From contig CAKZLU010000032.1 in the NCBI GenBank assembly GCA_937127245.1, positions 62,001 through 126,000 of the forward strand: a DNA stretch of 64,000 bases, read 5' to 3'. The position numbers were made by a program, and so were the translations under genes. The first letter of the stretch is position 1, and each line of letters opens with the position of its first letter. Below are positions 17,510 through 24,786 of the stretch, in pieces. A model generated the notes under the pieces. It worked only from the letters and a program-made list of their open reading frames with translations. It did no database searches and was not told the origin of the DNA. This DNA comes from an uncultured Actinomycetes bacterium (GTDB lineage: Bacteria > Actinomycetota > Geothermincolia > Fen-727 > JACVIW01).

Positions 17510-17789
17510 TGGCTCCTTTTTTCACTGGAACACCCCTGAGGGAAAAATGAAGAGATGGCGTTTCTGCTCGAACCGTTCGCGTTAAACAGGAGAATGAATG
17601 CAAAATGCAAACTGACTTTCACTGTTCTTGAGTGTGTTTGAAATGGGAAAAATCGATATAGCTGGCATGGATTGTCCATGTGGCTGATGTTTATCGTCCC
17701 GCTTTTGGGCTAATACTGCGCTAGTCATGGTGAGAAGGAAATCATAATCTTGACCACTATTGAGCGCTCTATTTATTCCGATAACGATT

Positions 17790-17819
17790 TTGAGAGCAAA
17801 TATGCCTCGGCAATAAATT
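17790..17819 (+). promoter_or_regulatory. possible promoter of the prepilin-like gene
   Basis: TTGAGA (17790-17795), an 18-bp spacer and TAAATT (17814-17819) lie about 20 bp before the ATG at 17840. GAGG sits 4 nt before that ATG. Confidence 0.3.
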
Positions 17820-17839
17820 GATAAAGAAGACGAGGTCAA

Positions 17840-19087
17840 ATGAGGGAGCGAAAGTTCCAAATTCTAACGAATATTATGAAAAAGACGGGCAAAAAAGATG
17901 GGTTCAACCTTCTTGAACTTATGATAACTATTCTTGTGCTTTCAATACTTGTGGGAATATGCGTTCCTGTTTTCATGGGCAGGGCAAAGAGCGCTGATAA
18001 GACTACCGCGATGGCAAACATTAAAATCGGTGAGAAGTGTTACGACGCTATCTGGTATTCGAGACTTGCAATTCAGGGAAAGGATGCCTATCGCGATTAT
18101 GACCCGCCTGAAGCCCTGAAAGCCAAACCAGAATTCCAGGCAAACGGATGGATTCCCGTGGACGGGTATTACATGAGCCTCGAGGAGCCGAAGATAGGAT
18201 GGGCAGACCTCGAGGTTAGTGAAGGCTCTGAACCAATCGCGAGTGCTTATGTCGAGGGGCTCGGGATCGCCGCAGCGCCGGAGGGCTTCAGAATAAAGGC
18301 GGTATGGCTTGCGGGCACGAGGCTTGATAAAGGAAGCGAGGATTCAAGGAATTGGTCGCTGCTTGCGCACAAAGTAGGGGTTGTGACTGATTATTACTGG
18401 GAAAACGAATGGAAGCCCAACCCGGATAACAAATACGTTACGCTCATAGTTTTAGAAAAGTCTGGAACTGCCCACTATATTGTGTTGAATCTCGGAAAGA
18501 AAATCGCTGGCGGCAGTTTTGCTTGGGAAAATGGTCGCGGTAACCCCGGGGATGGAACCCAAGAGGGCGACCCTTCCGAAGAGGAGCCTGCGGAGCCTCC
18601 TGAGTACGAAGACGGTGAAGGGGGCTCGGAGGGCGATGAGCCGGTAACACCCGACCCTCCCGACGAACCGGTAAACCCGGGAGACCCTGGCACTCCTGGT
18701 GATCCGGGAGAACCGGGCAATCCGGGGGAGCCCGGAGACCCAGGGGTTTCTGAACCGCCTGATCAGCCGCCGGCTAGTTTCCTTGCGACGATAGTGAGGG
18801 TCGAGCCTGAAACTCTGAACCTCGCAAGTCAGGGGCTGTTCACGGTATACATAACCTTTCCCCAGGGAAGAAACGTTGCGGACACGGACATGACGTCTCT
18901 GAGATGCAGTGGGGCAATCGGGATTGAGTGCAATGTCGCATCCAGCCGGCTCGTGGTGAAATTCTACCGGCAGGATCTCGTGAACGTCCCTACGGGCAAC
19001 AATGTGGTTATAACCGTTTCAGGAAGACTTATGGACGGTACTACATTCGTGGCCTACGACTCTATAAGGGTCATAAGAAATAAGTAA
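17840..19087 (+). CDS. prepilin-like protein with collagen-like stalk and C-terminal beta domain
   Basis: A 415-residue protein. Residues 1-21 are a basic prepilin leader ending KKDG, then FNLLELMITILVLSILVGI, a type IV pilin N-terminal helix with Glu+5. A pilin-like globular region runs to about residue 235. An acidic Pro/Gly-rich linker then contains seven Gly-X-Pro triplets (GDPGTPGDPGEPGNPGEPGD). The C-terminal ~100 residues, with VEPETLNLASQG and DSIRVI, match a small beta-sandwich domain common on secreted proteins, of the LNLKSKG...DTIRV type. The first ATG has GAGG 4 nt upstream. It is a paralog of the broken gene at 4936. No pilus motor or peptidase genes are near. It probably forms a surface-exposed minor pilin or pseudopilin. 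Confidence 0.85.
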   Translation: MRERKFQILTNIMKKTGKKDGFNLLELMITILVLSILVGICVPVFMGRAKSADKTTAMANIKIGEKCYDAIWYSRLAIQGKDAYRDYDPPEALKAKPEFQANGWIPVDGYYMSLEEPKIGWADLEVSEGSEPIASAYVEGLGIAAAPEGFRIKAVWLAGTRLDKGSEDSRNWSLLAHKVGVVTDYYWENEWKPNPDNKYVTLIVLEKSGTAHYIVLNLGKKIAGGSFAWENGRGNPGDGTQEGDPSEEEPAEPPEYEDGEGGSEGDEPVTPDPPDEPVNPGDPGTPGDPGEPGNPGEPGDPGVSEPPDQPPASFLATIVRVEPETLNLASQGLFTVYITFPQGRNVADTDMTSLRCSGAIGIECNVASSRLVVKFYRQDLVNVPTGNNVVITVSGRLMDGTTFVAYDSIRVIRNK

Positions 19088-19091
19088 GTTT

Positions 19092-19181
19092 GGTCCGAGA
19101 CGGCGGGACCTATGGTGATCTCCGGGAAATCGAAAAACCCGGGGAGAAGGGGTGAGCGGCGCTGTTGAGGCAGCGCCGCTC
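19092..19181 (+). terminator. three consecutive stem-loops after the prepilin-like gene
   Basis: Hairpins are GGTCC/GGACC (19092-19110), CTCC-GGG/CCC-GGGGAG with a 2-nt bulge (19120-19146), and a perfect 11-bp stem GAGCGGCGCTG/CAGCGCCGCTC with a 6-nt loop (19154-19181). No clear U-tract follows. They may terminate or stabilise the transcript, or belong to a small structured RNA. Confidence 0.5.
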
Positions 19182-19463
19182 TGAATTTGAGCTCAAATCC
19201 GAACGAAAGAATCCCTCATCGTCCAAGCCCACATCAGGGGCATGATTTACCATCGAAAATTAAGACGCGCAGGAGCGCGCTACAATGCATGTAAAGAAGA
19301 AATTCATATCTTTTTGTTGTTGGACCAGGATGACTTGAGAAAACATTGACAAACTCCCAAATCAATCCCTGACGCTTTTGAAATTTGATTCAACTTGTGC
19401 GCGTTTCGCATGCGCCGCCGGAAAAAATATGGCCACCGGGGATTGTGTGAAAGACTCAATCAG

Positions 19464-19493
19464 TTAAAGAAAATATATTCGCTTAATGATAAT
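19464..19493 (+). promoter_or_regulatory. possible promoter of the GH1 operon
   Basis: TTAAAG (19464-19469), an 18-bp spacer and GATAAT (19488-19493) lie 100 bp before the GH1 ATG. The rest of the 19182-19463 interval shows no gene. Confidence 0.35.
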
Positions 19494-19593
19494 ATTTTAA
19501 AGTTAAGATTTCTTGGGGTTTAAATTTATGCCGGCGTTATCGTGCTGAGTTAAGAAAGGGACGGCGCGGTTTTTGCTATGGCGGGAGGCGGCC

Positions 19594-21165
19594 ATGGGAT
19601 TCGAAAGACATTTTACCAGGAAAAATCTCGAGGAGGTTTTCTCTGAAGGTTTCAAGTTGCCGGAAGATTTCCTGTTTGGTGTGGCTAATTCAGGTTTTCA
19701 GGTTGAGGGTGGCTTCAACGGACCAGGAGAGCCGCTCAATAACTGGGCTCAGCTTGAAAGATCGGGAAAGGTTGAAAGGTCCGGAGAGGGTATCCGTTTC
19801 TGGGACGAGTACGAGCAAGACGTGAGGACCGCAAGCGGTATTGGCTTGAATGCTTTTAGAATGGGCATTGAATGGGCGAGGGTCCAGCCCTCGACTCTCA
19901 TGCGCTCCGGCCAAATTCCCCCGTTCGATCGCGAGGCAATCGAACATTACGCTAATATCGCGGCCTGCGTTATGAAAGCAGGAATGGAACCCGTCATAAC
20001 TCTTCATCATTTCACCCATCCAGTTTGGGCGGGAGTTGATTTCTGGCTCGAGGATGAAAAGATGCCTCTTTTCGAGAAGTATGTCGAGACGATTGCGGAA
20101 AGGTTAAATTCAATCCTGATAGAGAAACACAGCCTCCATCCGATAAAGTACTGGATTACTTTGAACGAGCCCAATGCTTTTGCTCTGGGGACGTACCTCG
20201 TGGGGGCAATGCCTCACAAGAAATGGGGAATAAAATGGGCTGGAAGAGCATGGGGGAATATGATCGATGCTCATTCGCGCGCTTATGACATACTTCACGG
20301 GGTTTACCGGGACCACGGTTGGGATGAGCCGCAGGTAAGCTGCAACACTACTCAGCAATCCATTTACTATCTTGAGAAAGTAATGGTTGATCTTCTGAAC
20401 GCGAGAATTAACGGGATTGAGAAAGGTGAATTAAGCGAATACCTAAAAGAGGGCAAAAAAAAGTGGGATGAGGAAATCTCAAAATGTGAGCATGCGCGAA
20501 AGGCGCCTGTGCTGACCGTTTTCATGGAGAAGGTTCTTGAGAAGGGAACGGAGTTCTTCTTCGACCTTTCCGATTTCGAGAACGGCATAAAAGCCGTATA
20601 TTCGTCTCCGGAGCCGAAGAAACTCGACTTTCTCTCCGTTGATTTCTACGACCCGTTCTTCAGAAACGCCGTGAGATTGCCCTCTATTGAGGACATCAAA
20701 GAGAGACGCGCGAACCTCCATGCGGAGCATTGGCAGTGGGTTCTCAACCCAAAGGCGCTTTACCACTTCTTGAAGGCGGAATGCATAAACTCGAAAGACC
20801 TTCCAATAATGATTCTCGAAAACGGGATGGCTTATAAGGTTCGCGACGGCAAAGTTTCGGCAAGGGAGGACGGGGCGACAAGAGATAAGTTTCTTCAGTC
20901 CTTTATATTCGAGGCCATGAGGGCGCTGAAAGATGGAGTGCCTCTTAAAGGATATTTCTACTGGACTTTAACGGATAATTATGAATGGGGCTCTTACGAG
21001 CCGCGGTTCGGTTTGTACACTGTTGACAGGTCCAGAGGGGTGGTCCGCAGGTCTGTTGACGCGTGGGGTGTTGATGCTGGCGCAGTGTATTCCGAGATTG
21101 TCCATGCATTGAGGTCCGGCGACAAAAAGCGGATTTTAGAAGTGTTCACCAAGGACTACTGGTAG
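19594..21165 (+). CDS. glycoside hydrolase family 1 enzyme (beta-glycosidase type)
   Basis: About 523 residues; the ATG at 19594 has GGGAGG upstream, unlike the track TTG. The fold landmarks of GH1 are in order. They are FLFGVANSGFQVEG at the N-terminus, NAFRMGIEWARVQP, VITLHHFTHPVW, the acid/base motif ITLNEPNAF near residue 195 and the nucleophile motif ILENGM near residue 408 (ITENG in most members). FYWTLTDNYEWGSYEPRFGL follows near the end. It should be a retaining beta-glycosidase. It has no signal peptide, so a cytoplasmic substrate is likely. It heads an operon with an SCP2-like protein and a radical SAM protein, so the substrate may be a glycolipid rather than a dietary disaccharide; this is inference. 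Confidence 0.92.
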   Translation: MGFERHFTRKNLEEVFSEGFKLPEDFLFGVANSGFQVEGGFNGPGEPLNNWAQLERSGKVERSGEGIRFWDEYEQDVRTASGIGLNAFRMGIEWARVQPSTLMRSGQIPPFDREAIEHYANIAACVMKAGMEPVITLHHFTHPVWAGVDFWLEDEKMPLFEKYVETIAERLNSILIEKHSLHPIKYWITLNEPNAFALGTYLVGAMPHKKWGIKWAGRAWGNMIDAHSRAYDILHGVYRDHGWDEPQVSCNTTQQSIYYLEKVMVDLLNARINGIEKGELSEYLKEGKKKWDEEISKCEHARKAPVLTVFMEKVLEKGTEFFFDLSDFENGIKAVYSSPEPKKLDFLSVDFYDPFFRNAVRLPSIEDIKERRANLHAEHWQWVLNPKALYHFLKAECINSKDLPIMILENGMAYKVRDGKVSAREDGATRDKFLQSFIFEAMRALKDGVPLKGYFYWTLTDNYEWGSYEPRFGLYTVDRSRGVVRRSVDAWGVDAGAVYSEIVHALRSGDKKRILEVFTKDYW

Positions 21166-21215
21166 ATGTTTGTTTAAATGTCATTTGTTTGAATGTGGTC
21201 AATTTGGTGGGGGAG

Positions 21216-21701
21216 ATGGACAGGGAAATCTCAGGTCTGCCCGGTGTTACGAACGAGATATTTCGAGAGTTTATAGAAAGAATGATGAGATATTATGTTT
21301 CCGAGGCAAGAGAGGTTATAGCAAAAACATTCAAGGACAAGAATCGTTTCTTCACATATGAGATAAGCGACATTGGCATATCCTTCCAGGCGGGAGTGAC
21401 CGATGATGGTGATTGTATAATCCATTGGAATTCCATGCGTGAATCCGGAATGAAATATGTCGCGGACGCGCTGACATTCGATGATATGATGACCACGAGA
21501 GTCCCGCCGGCTGTAGCTTTCCTGCAAAAGCGAGTAAAGATCCACGGTCCGCTTGGTGACGCCATAAGATTCCTGGCGGTTGTGCCGTACCTTCAGAAGG
21601 CTTACATTAAAGCACGCGGGGAGATCGTCCGCGAATATGGTCTTGGAGAACTGGCATGTAATTATCCCGTCCCAGAAGATTACCTTGAGAGGCTCGGGTG
21701 A
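21216..21701 (+). CDS. SCP2-like sterol/lipid-binding domain protein (tentative)
   Basis: About 161 residues from the ATG at 21216, which sits just after GGTGGGGG. The C-terminal part, with ALTFDDMMTTRVPPAVAFLQKRVKIHGPLGDAIRF, follows the layout of SCP2 domains: a helix over the 'sterol transfer' tunnel, then a 'G.hkv.Gd...a..l' segment. The central beta strands (FFTYEISDIGISFQAGV) also fit. Such domains bind hydrophobic ligands such as lipids or acyl-CoA. It lies 50 bp after the GH1 gene and overlaps the start of the radical SAM gene by 4 bp, so all three are likely translated together. The assignment rests on pattern similarity only. Confidence 0.6.
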   Translation: MDREISGLPGVTNEIFREFIERMMRYYVSEAREVIAKTFKDKNRFFTYEISDIGISFQAGVTDDGDCIIHWNSMRESGMKYVADALTFDDMMTTRVPPAVAFLQKRVKIHGPLGDAIRFLAVVPYLQKAYIKARGEIVREYGLGELACNYPVPEDYLERLG

Positions 21702-23149
21702 AAAACAGGAAGAAGGTTCTTCTCACAACCACATTTTCGGAGGGGGAAGGTTTAAGACTTCCCGCCTCTACTAAGATTGAGCAGGTCATATCCCGAAGGG
21801 AGCCTGTCTCATTTACGCCTGGAGACGAGCGGGGTAGCATTGAGGGCACTTTCGATGATACGCGATTTATCCAGAAGTGCGCTGAAGACCCAAATGCCTC
21901 CCGCGGCATTTTTTCCAACGAGCTGACGCGTGATGCGGAAGGTCTGAAGAAGCGGTATCCGAGCGCTTTGGGTTACCTGCCTTATTTTGCCGAACTTCCG
22001 GACATTTCGGATTTCTTTTATGTGCCCACCCCGGCTTTTGGGCTCAGGTTTATCAAAGAGTCCGTGGATTATCCGATTGACGTTTTAGAGTATCCAACCC
22101 GGAAGGAATACAGACTCGCCCTGGAAAGCGGGTATGACATAGTTGGCATATCTTTTATGACCTTCAAAACGTATGAAGCTCTCCTAATGGCGAAGGAAGC
22201 AAAGGAGTGCGGGGTTAAGGAGGTGTGGGGAGGTGGATACGGGGTTGACACGCCCGCGGGACTTGAACGTTATTTCGACAGGCTAATCAGGGGTCACGGC
22301 GAGGAAAAGGTAAGCCTACTGCTCACCGGCAACGCGAGAATGAATAAAAGACATCCCGTATTTATCATGGAAGCCAAGGTAGGATTCTACGAGTTCAAAA
22401 TCGGGTATCTGATTTCGAGTATGGGGTGCAATATGGGTTGCACTTTCTGTCACGCCACCACCTATATGCCTAAGAGGGTAGAGGTTGATATCGCCGAAAT
22501 TGAGAGGGTGCTTGACATATATGTGGAAAACGGGGTGGCAGGAGTTCTTCTCTACGACGACAATTTTTCGGTCAGAAGCGAGCATGCGCGCAGGGTGGTG
22601 GACCTTCTCCACGAAAGGCAGATACCTTTCTGGTTTGAGTGCAGGGCTGATGACATCTTGGGAAAAGTTCACGAACTTGCGGAAAAAGGACTTTTCGGCA
22701 TTTGCATGGGCGTGGAGTCGCTCAGGCAACAGGACCTTGATTCATCGAGGAAAAGGGAGACAACCAAGCAGATATTGTCTTGCATAAATGAGTTGAAGGA
22801 GAACGACATTTGGTTTATGACAACTTATATGCTGGGCTGGGAAGATTACACGCCGGAGAGCATCGAGCGCGATCTGGAGCGCATTTCATCCCTGGGTATT
22901 CCCTATTTCCAGGCGATGATAATAACTCCTTTTCCGGGTACGCTTATCTGGAAAGATTGGCAAGACATCATAACAGACAGGAATTGGTCCCATTATGACC
23001 ATCAGCATCTTGTTTTCAATCATCCTAATTTAACCGCCGAGGAGGCTTCAAAAGCGCTTAACAGGTGCTACGAGATGCTCACGGCTGAGACCGCTATTTC
23101 CACGCTCGATGCCTGGGAAAAGAAGTTCGGTCATAGGATATCCTCTTAG
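21698..23149 (+). CDS. B12-binding-domain radical SAM protein
   Basis: A 483-residue protein starting at GTG within the GTGA overlap with the upstream gene. Residues 100-190 look like a cobalamin-binding Rossmann fold (YDIVGISFMTFKTYEALLMA, VWGGGYG). It lacks the DxHxxG signature, as do many such radical SAM proteins. The radical SAM cluster motif is GCNMGCTFCHA (CxxxCxxC) near residue 245. Later SAM-barrel motifs (YDDNFSV, ICMGVESL, YMLGWEDYT) follow. Members methylate or rearrange carbon centres, often in lipid or secondary metabolism. Co-occurrence with a GH1 enzyme and an SCP2-like protein hints at a lipid or glycolipid substrate. Specificity is unknown. Confidence 0.88.
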   Translation: MKNRKKVLLTTTFSEGEGLRLPASTKIEQVISRREPVSFTPGDERGSIEGTFDDTRFIQKCAEDPNASRGIFSNELTRDAEGLKKRYPSALGYLPYFAELPDISDFFYVPTPAFGLRFIKESVDYPIDVLEYPTRKEYRLALESGYDIVGISFMTFKTYEALLMAKEAKECGVKEVWGGGYGVDTPAGLERYFDRLIRGHGEEKVSLLLTGNARMNKRHPVFIMEAKVGFYEFKIGYLISSMGCNMGCTFCHATTYMPKRVEVDIAEIERVLDIYVENGVAGVLLYDDNFSVRSEHARRVVDLLHERQIPFWFECRADDILGKVHELAEKGLFGICMGVESLRQQDLDSSRKRETTKQILSCINELKENDIWFMTTYMLGWEDYTPESIERDLERISSLGIPYFQAMIITPFPGTLIWKDWQDIITDRNWSHYDHQHLVFNHPNLTAEEASKALNRCYEMLTAETAISTLDAWEKKFGHRISS

Positions 23150-23311
23150 GAGGAAACTATTACGTTGGGTTTCCGTCGATTCAACTAAATCCTGATATCT
23201 TAACATCGGCAGGCTCATTAACTGTTTTGGTTGTAATGAATTACGATGGGCGTTTTTCTTGCCGCCTTTCTATACGGGACTTGCGTTTATGTGATTTTGG
23301 GGTGATGTTAT

Positions 23312-24088
23312 ATGGGTCTTGGAGCTGGCAGGCCCATTGAAGGTGATAGCGCACTTCTTTCAGTCGGGGACCTTCCGCACGGGGGCGTCTTGGCGCAGAA
23401 AGGCAACTCCTGCGGCACGTGCTCACTTTCCGCCATAATGAATTTCTTCGGTACGCGAATAACCTTTGATCAAATAGATAAAGAGATCAGAAAGTTCAAT
23501 ATTTATTCCTCGCCCGACCTGCTTGTCTGGTTTGCCCGCAGGAAAGGTTACGCGAGCGCATTCCTCAACCGAACATCACGTGAGGAGCTCACTTATTACC
23601 TCGATATTGGGGTGCCGGTGATATTGTTGGTTGATACTCGCCCTGACGAACCATATAACCCTTTCCATTTCCACTATATAGTGGCGCTATCATACAGGAA
23701 TGCCGAGGATGGTTTTAGATTAGGCATATATAATCCATGGGGAATTCGCGAGGAGATAACGGGAGAAGAGCTTGACAAGATATGGCGTGGGTTGAGGATA
23801 GGTCCATTTGGATGCTGGGATGCCGCCTCAATTCCCGTGGGACCCAGGGGCAGTTTCAAACCTAAGGGGCGCAGACGGGGAGCGCTTGGCATTAATATGA
23901 TCGCTCTTTCCGGCTCGTTTGCGGTCAACGGAGCCACGCGTTTGCTTGAGGACCGAAAGCCCATAAAAGGACTTGCCGAATTTTTCCTCTCCGTCATGCT
24001 CGCCCCCGCAGGTGTTCTTGTATTCGCTTTCGAGCGGATCACAGCATTTTTGCGCAAAGCTTCAAGACCATTTTCAAATCCGAGATGA
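23312..24088 (+). CDS. C39-like papain-fold cysteine peptidase domain protein
   Basis: A 258-residue protein with GGGGTGAT before the ATG. It has the C39-type catalytic pattern: an oxyanion Gln and nucleophile Cys in QKGNSCGTCSLSAIMNFFG (residues 30-48), His in FHFHYIVAL (near 117), and Asx in IYNPWG (near 135). A C-terminal basic stretch is followed by two weakly hydrophobic segments (LAEFFLSVMLAPAGVLVFAF). It lacks an ABC transporter module. Members cleave leader peptides after double glycine or act as stand-alone peptidases. Its stop codon overlaps the next gene by 4 bp (ATGA), so peptidase and methyltransferase are coupled. Confidence 0.75.
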   Translation: MGLGAGRPIEGDSALLSVGDLPHGGVLAQKGNSCGTCSLSAIMNFFGTRITFDQIDKEIRKFNIYSSPDLLVWFARRKGYASAFLNRTSREELTYYLDIGVPVILLVDTRPDEPYNPFHFHYIVALSYRNAEDGFRLGIYNPWGIREEITGEELDKIWRGLRIGPFGCWDAASIPVGPRGSFKPKGRRRGALGINMIALSGSFAVNGATRLLEDRKPIKGLAEFFLSVMLAPAGVLVFAFERITAFLRKASRPFSNPR

Positions 24089-24786
24089 AGCGGGGATTGT
24101 TTCAAAAATCACATTCTCACAAACTTGCCTATCACGTTGATTTCATACGTTTCTTGTTCAAGGTTGACATAGTGGAGGTCCCTCTCGCTCTTTTCGCTCC
24201 CGGCTTAAGAAAGAAGATTGCTTCGTTTGCTGGAGGGAAGCCGAAACTCGTTGTGGACCTCTTGTCAGGGATTGGGTCTGCCGCGATCGAGTTTGCGCGC
24301 CGCTGTCCGAGCGCTCGAGTTATCGCGGTCGATCTTGATCCAGGTGTTCTGGATTTTGTGCGGATGAGGGCTCGAAGAGCGGGGGTTTCGAATATTGAAA
24401 TGGTCGTTGCCGACGCGAGGGAGCTACCCTTTCAGGCTGATTTTGCAGATGTCGTAAACATTTCTTTCGGGCTTCATGAGAATAAGAGCCATGATAGAAG
24501 GATGATAATTGGGGAGAGCATGAGGATACTCAAAAGCGGCGGAGTACTGCTTGTGGCTGATTACGGAGAGGGAAAAACTCCCGCGCAAAAAGCAGCGGCG
24601 CGTTTTTTCTTGAAATTCTTTGAGCCAAGCCACGCCAGGGAGGTGCTTACAGGTCAGGTCGAGCGCGAAATTGAGGATGCGGGATTCATCATAGAGGGAT
24701 TATATGGAGACCTTCCTTTATGCAGGCTTGTGCGAGCGGTAAAACCACACTTTCACACGGTCGATCGTGAGAACCGCCGCGGTTGA
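24085..24786 (+). CDS. SAM-dependent methyltransferase (class I)
   Basis: A 233-residue protein beginning in the ATGA overlap with the C39-like gene. SAM-binding motif I is LVVDLLSGIGSAAIEFA, followed by the acidic ribose contact VIAVDLD and motif II-like VVADARELPF. It then has ILKSGGVLLVADYGEG, as in UbiE/MenG-type and related small-molecule methyltransferases. The last ~25 codons run over the 3' end of the convergent Ca2+-ATPase gene (69-bp tail-to-tail overlap). Coupling with a peptidase makes a lipid or peptide substrate possible, but nothing in the sequence decides it. Confidence 0.85.
   Translation: MKRGLFQKSHSHKLAYHVDFIRFLFKVDIVEVPLALFAPGLRKKIASFAGGKPKLVVDLLSGIGSAAIEFARRCPSARVIAVDLDPGVLDFVRMRARRAGVSNIEMVVADARELPFQADFADVVNISFGLHENKSHDRRMIIGESMRILKSGGVLLVADYGEGKTPAQKAAARFFLKFFEPSHAREVLTGQVEREIEDAGFIIEGLYGDLPLCRLVRAVKPHFHTVDRENRRG

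Noticed and set aside
19154-19181. Perfect 11-bp hairpin as a simple intrinsic terminator
   Set aside because: The stem is strong but is followed by TGAATTTGAG, not a U-tract; kept only as a structured element.
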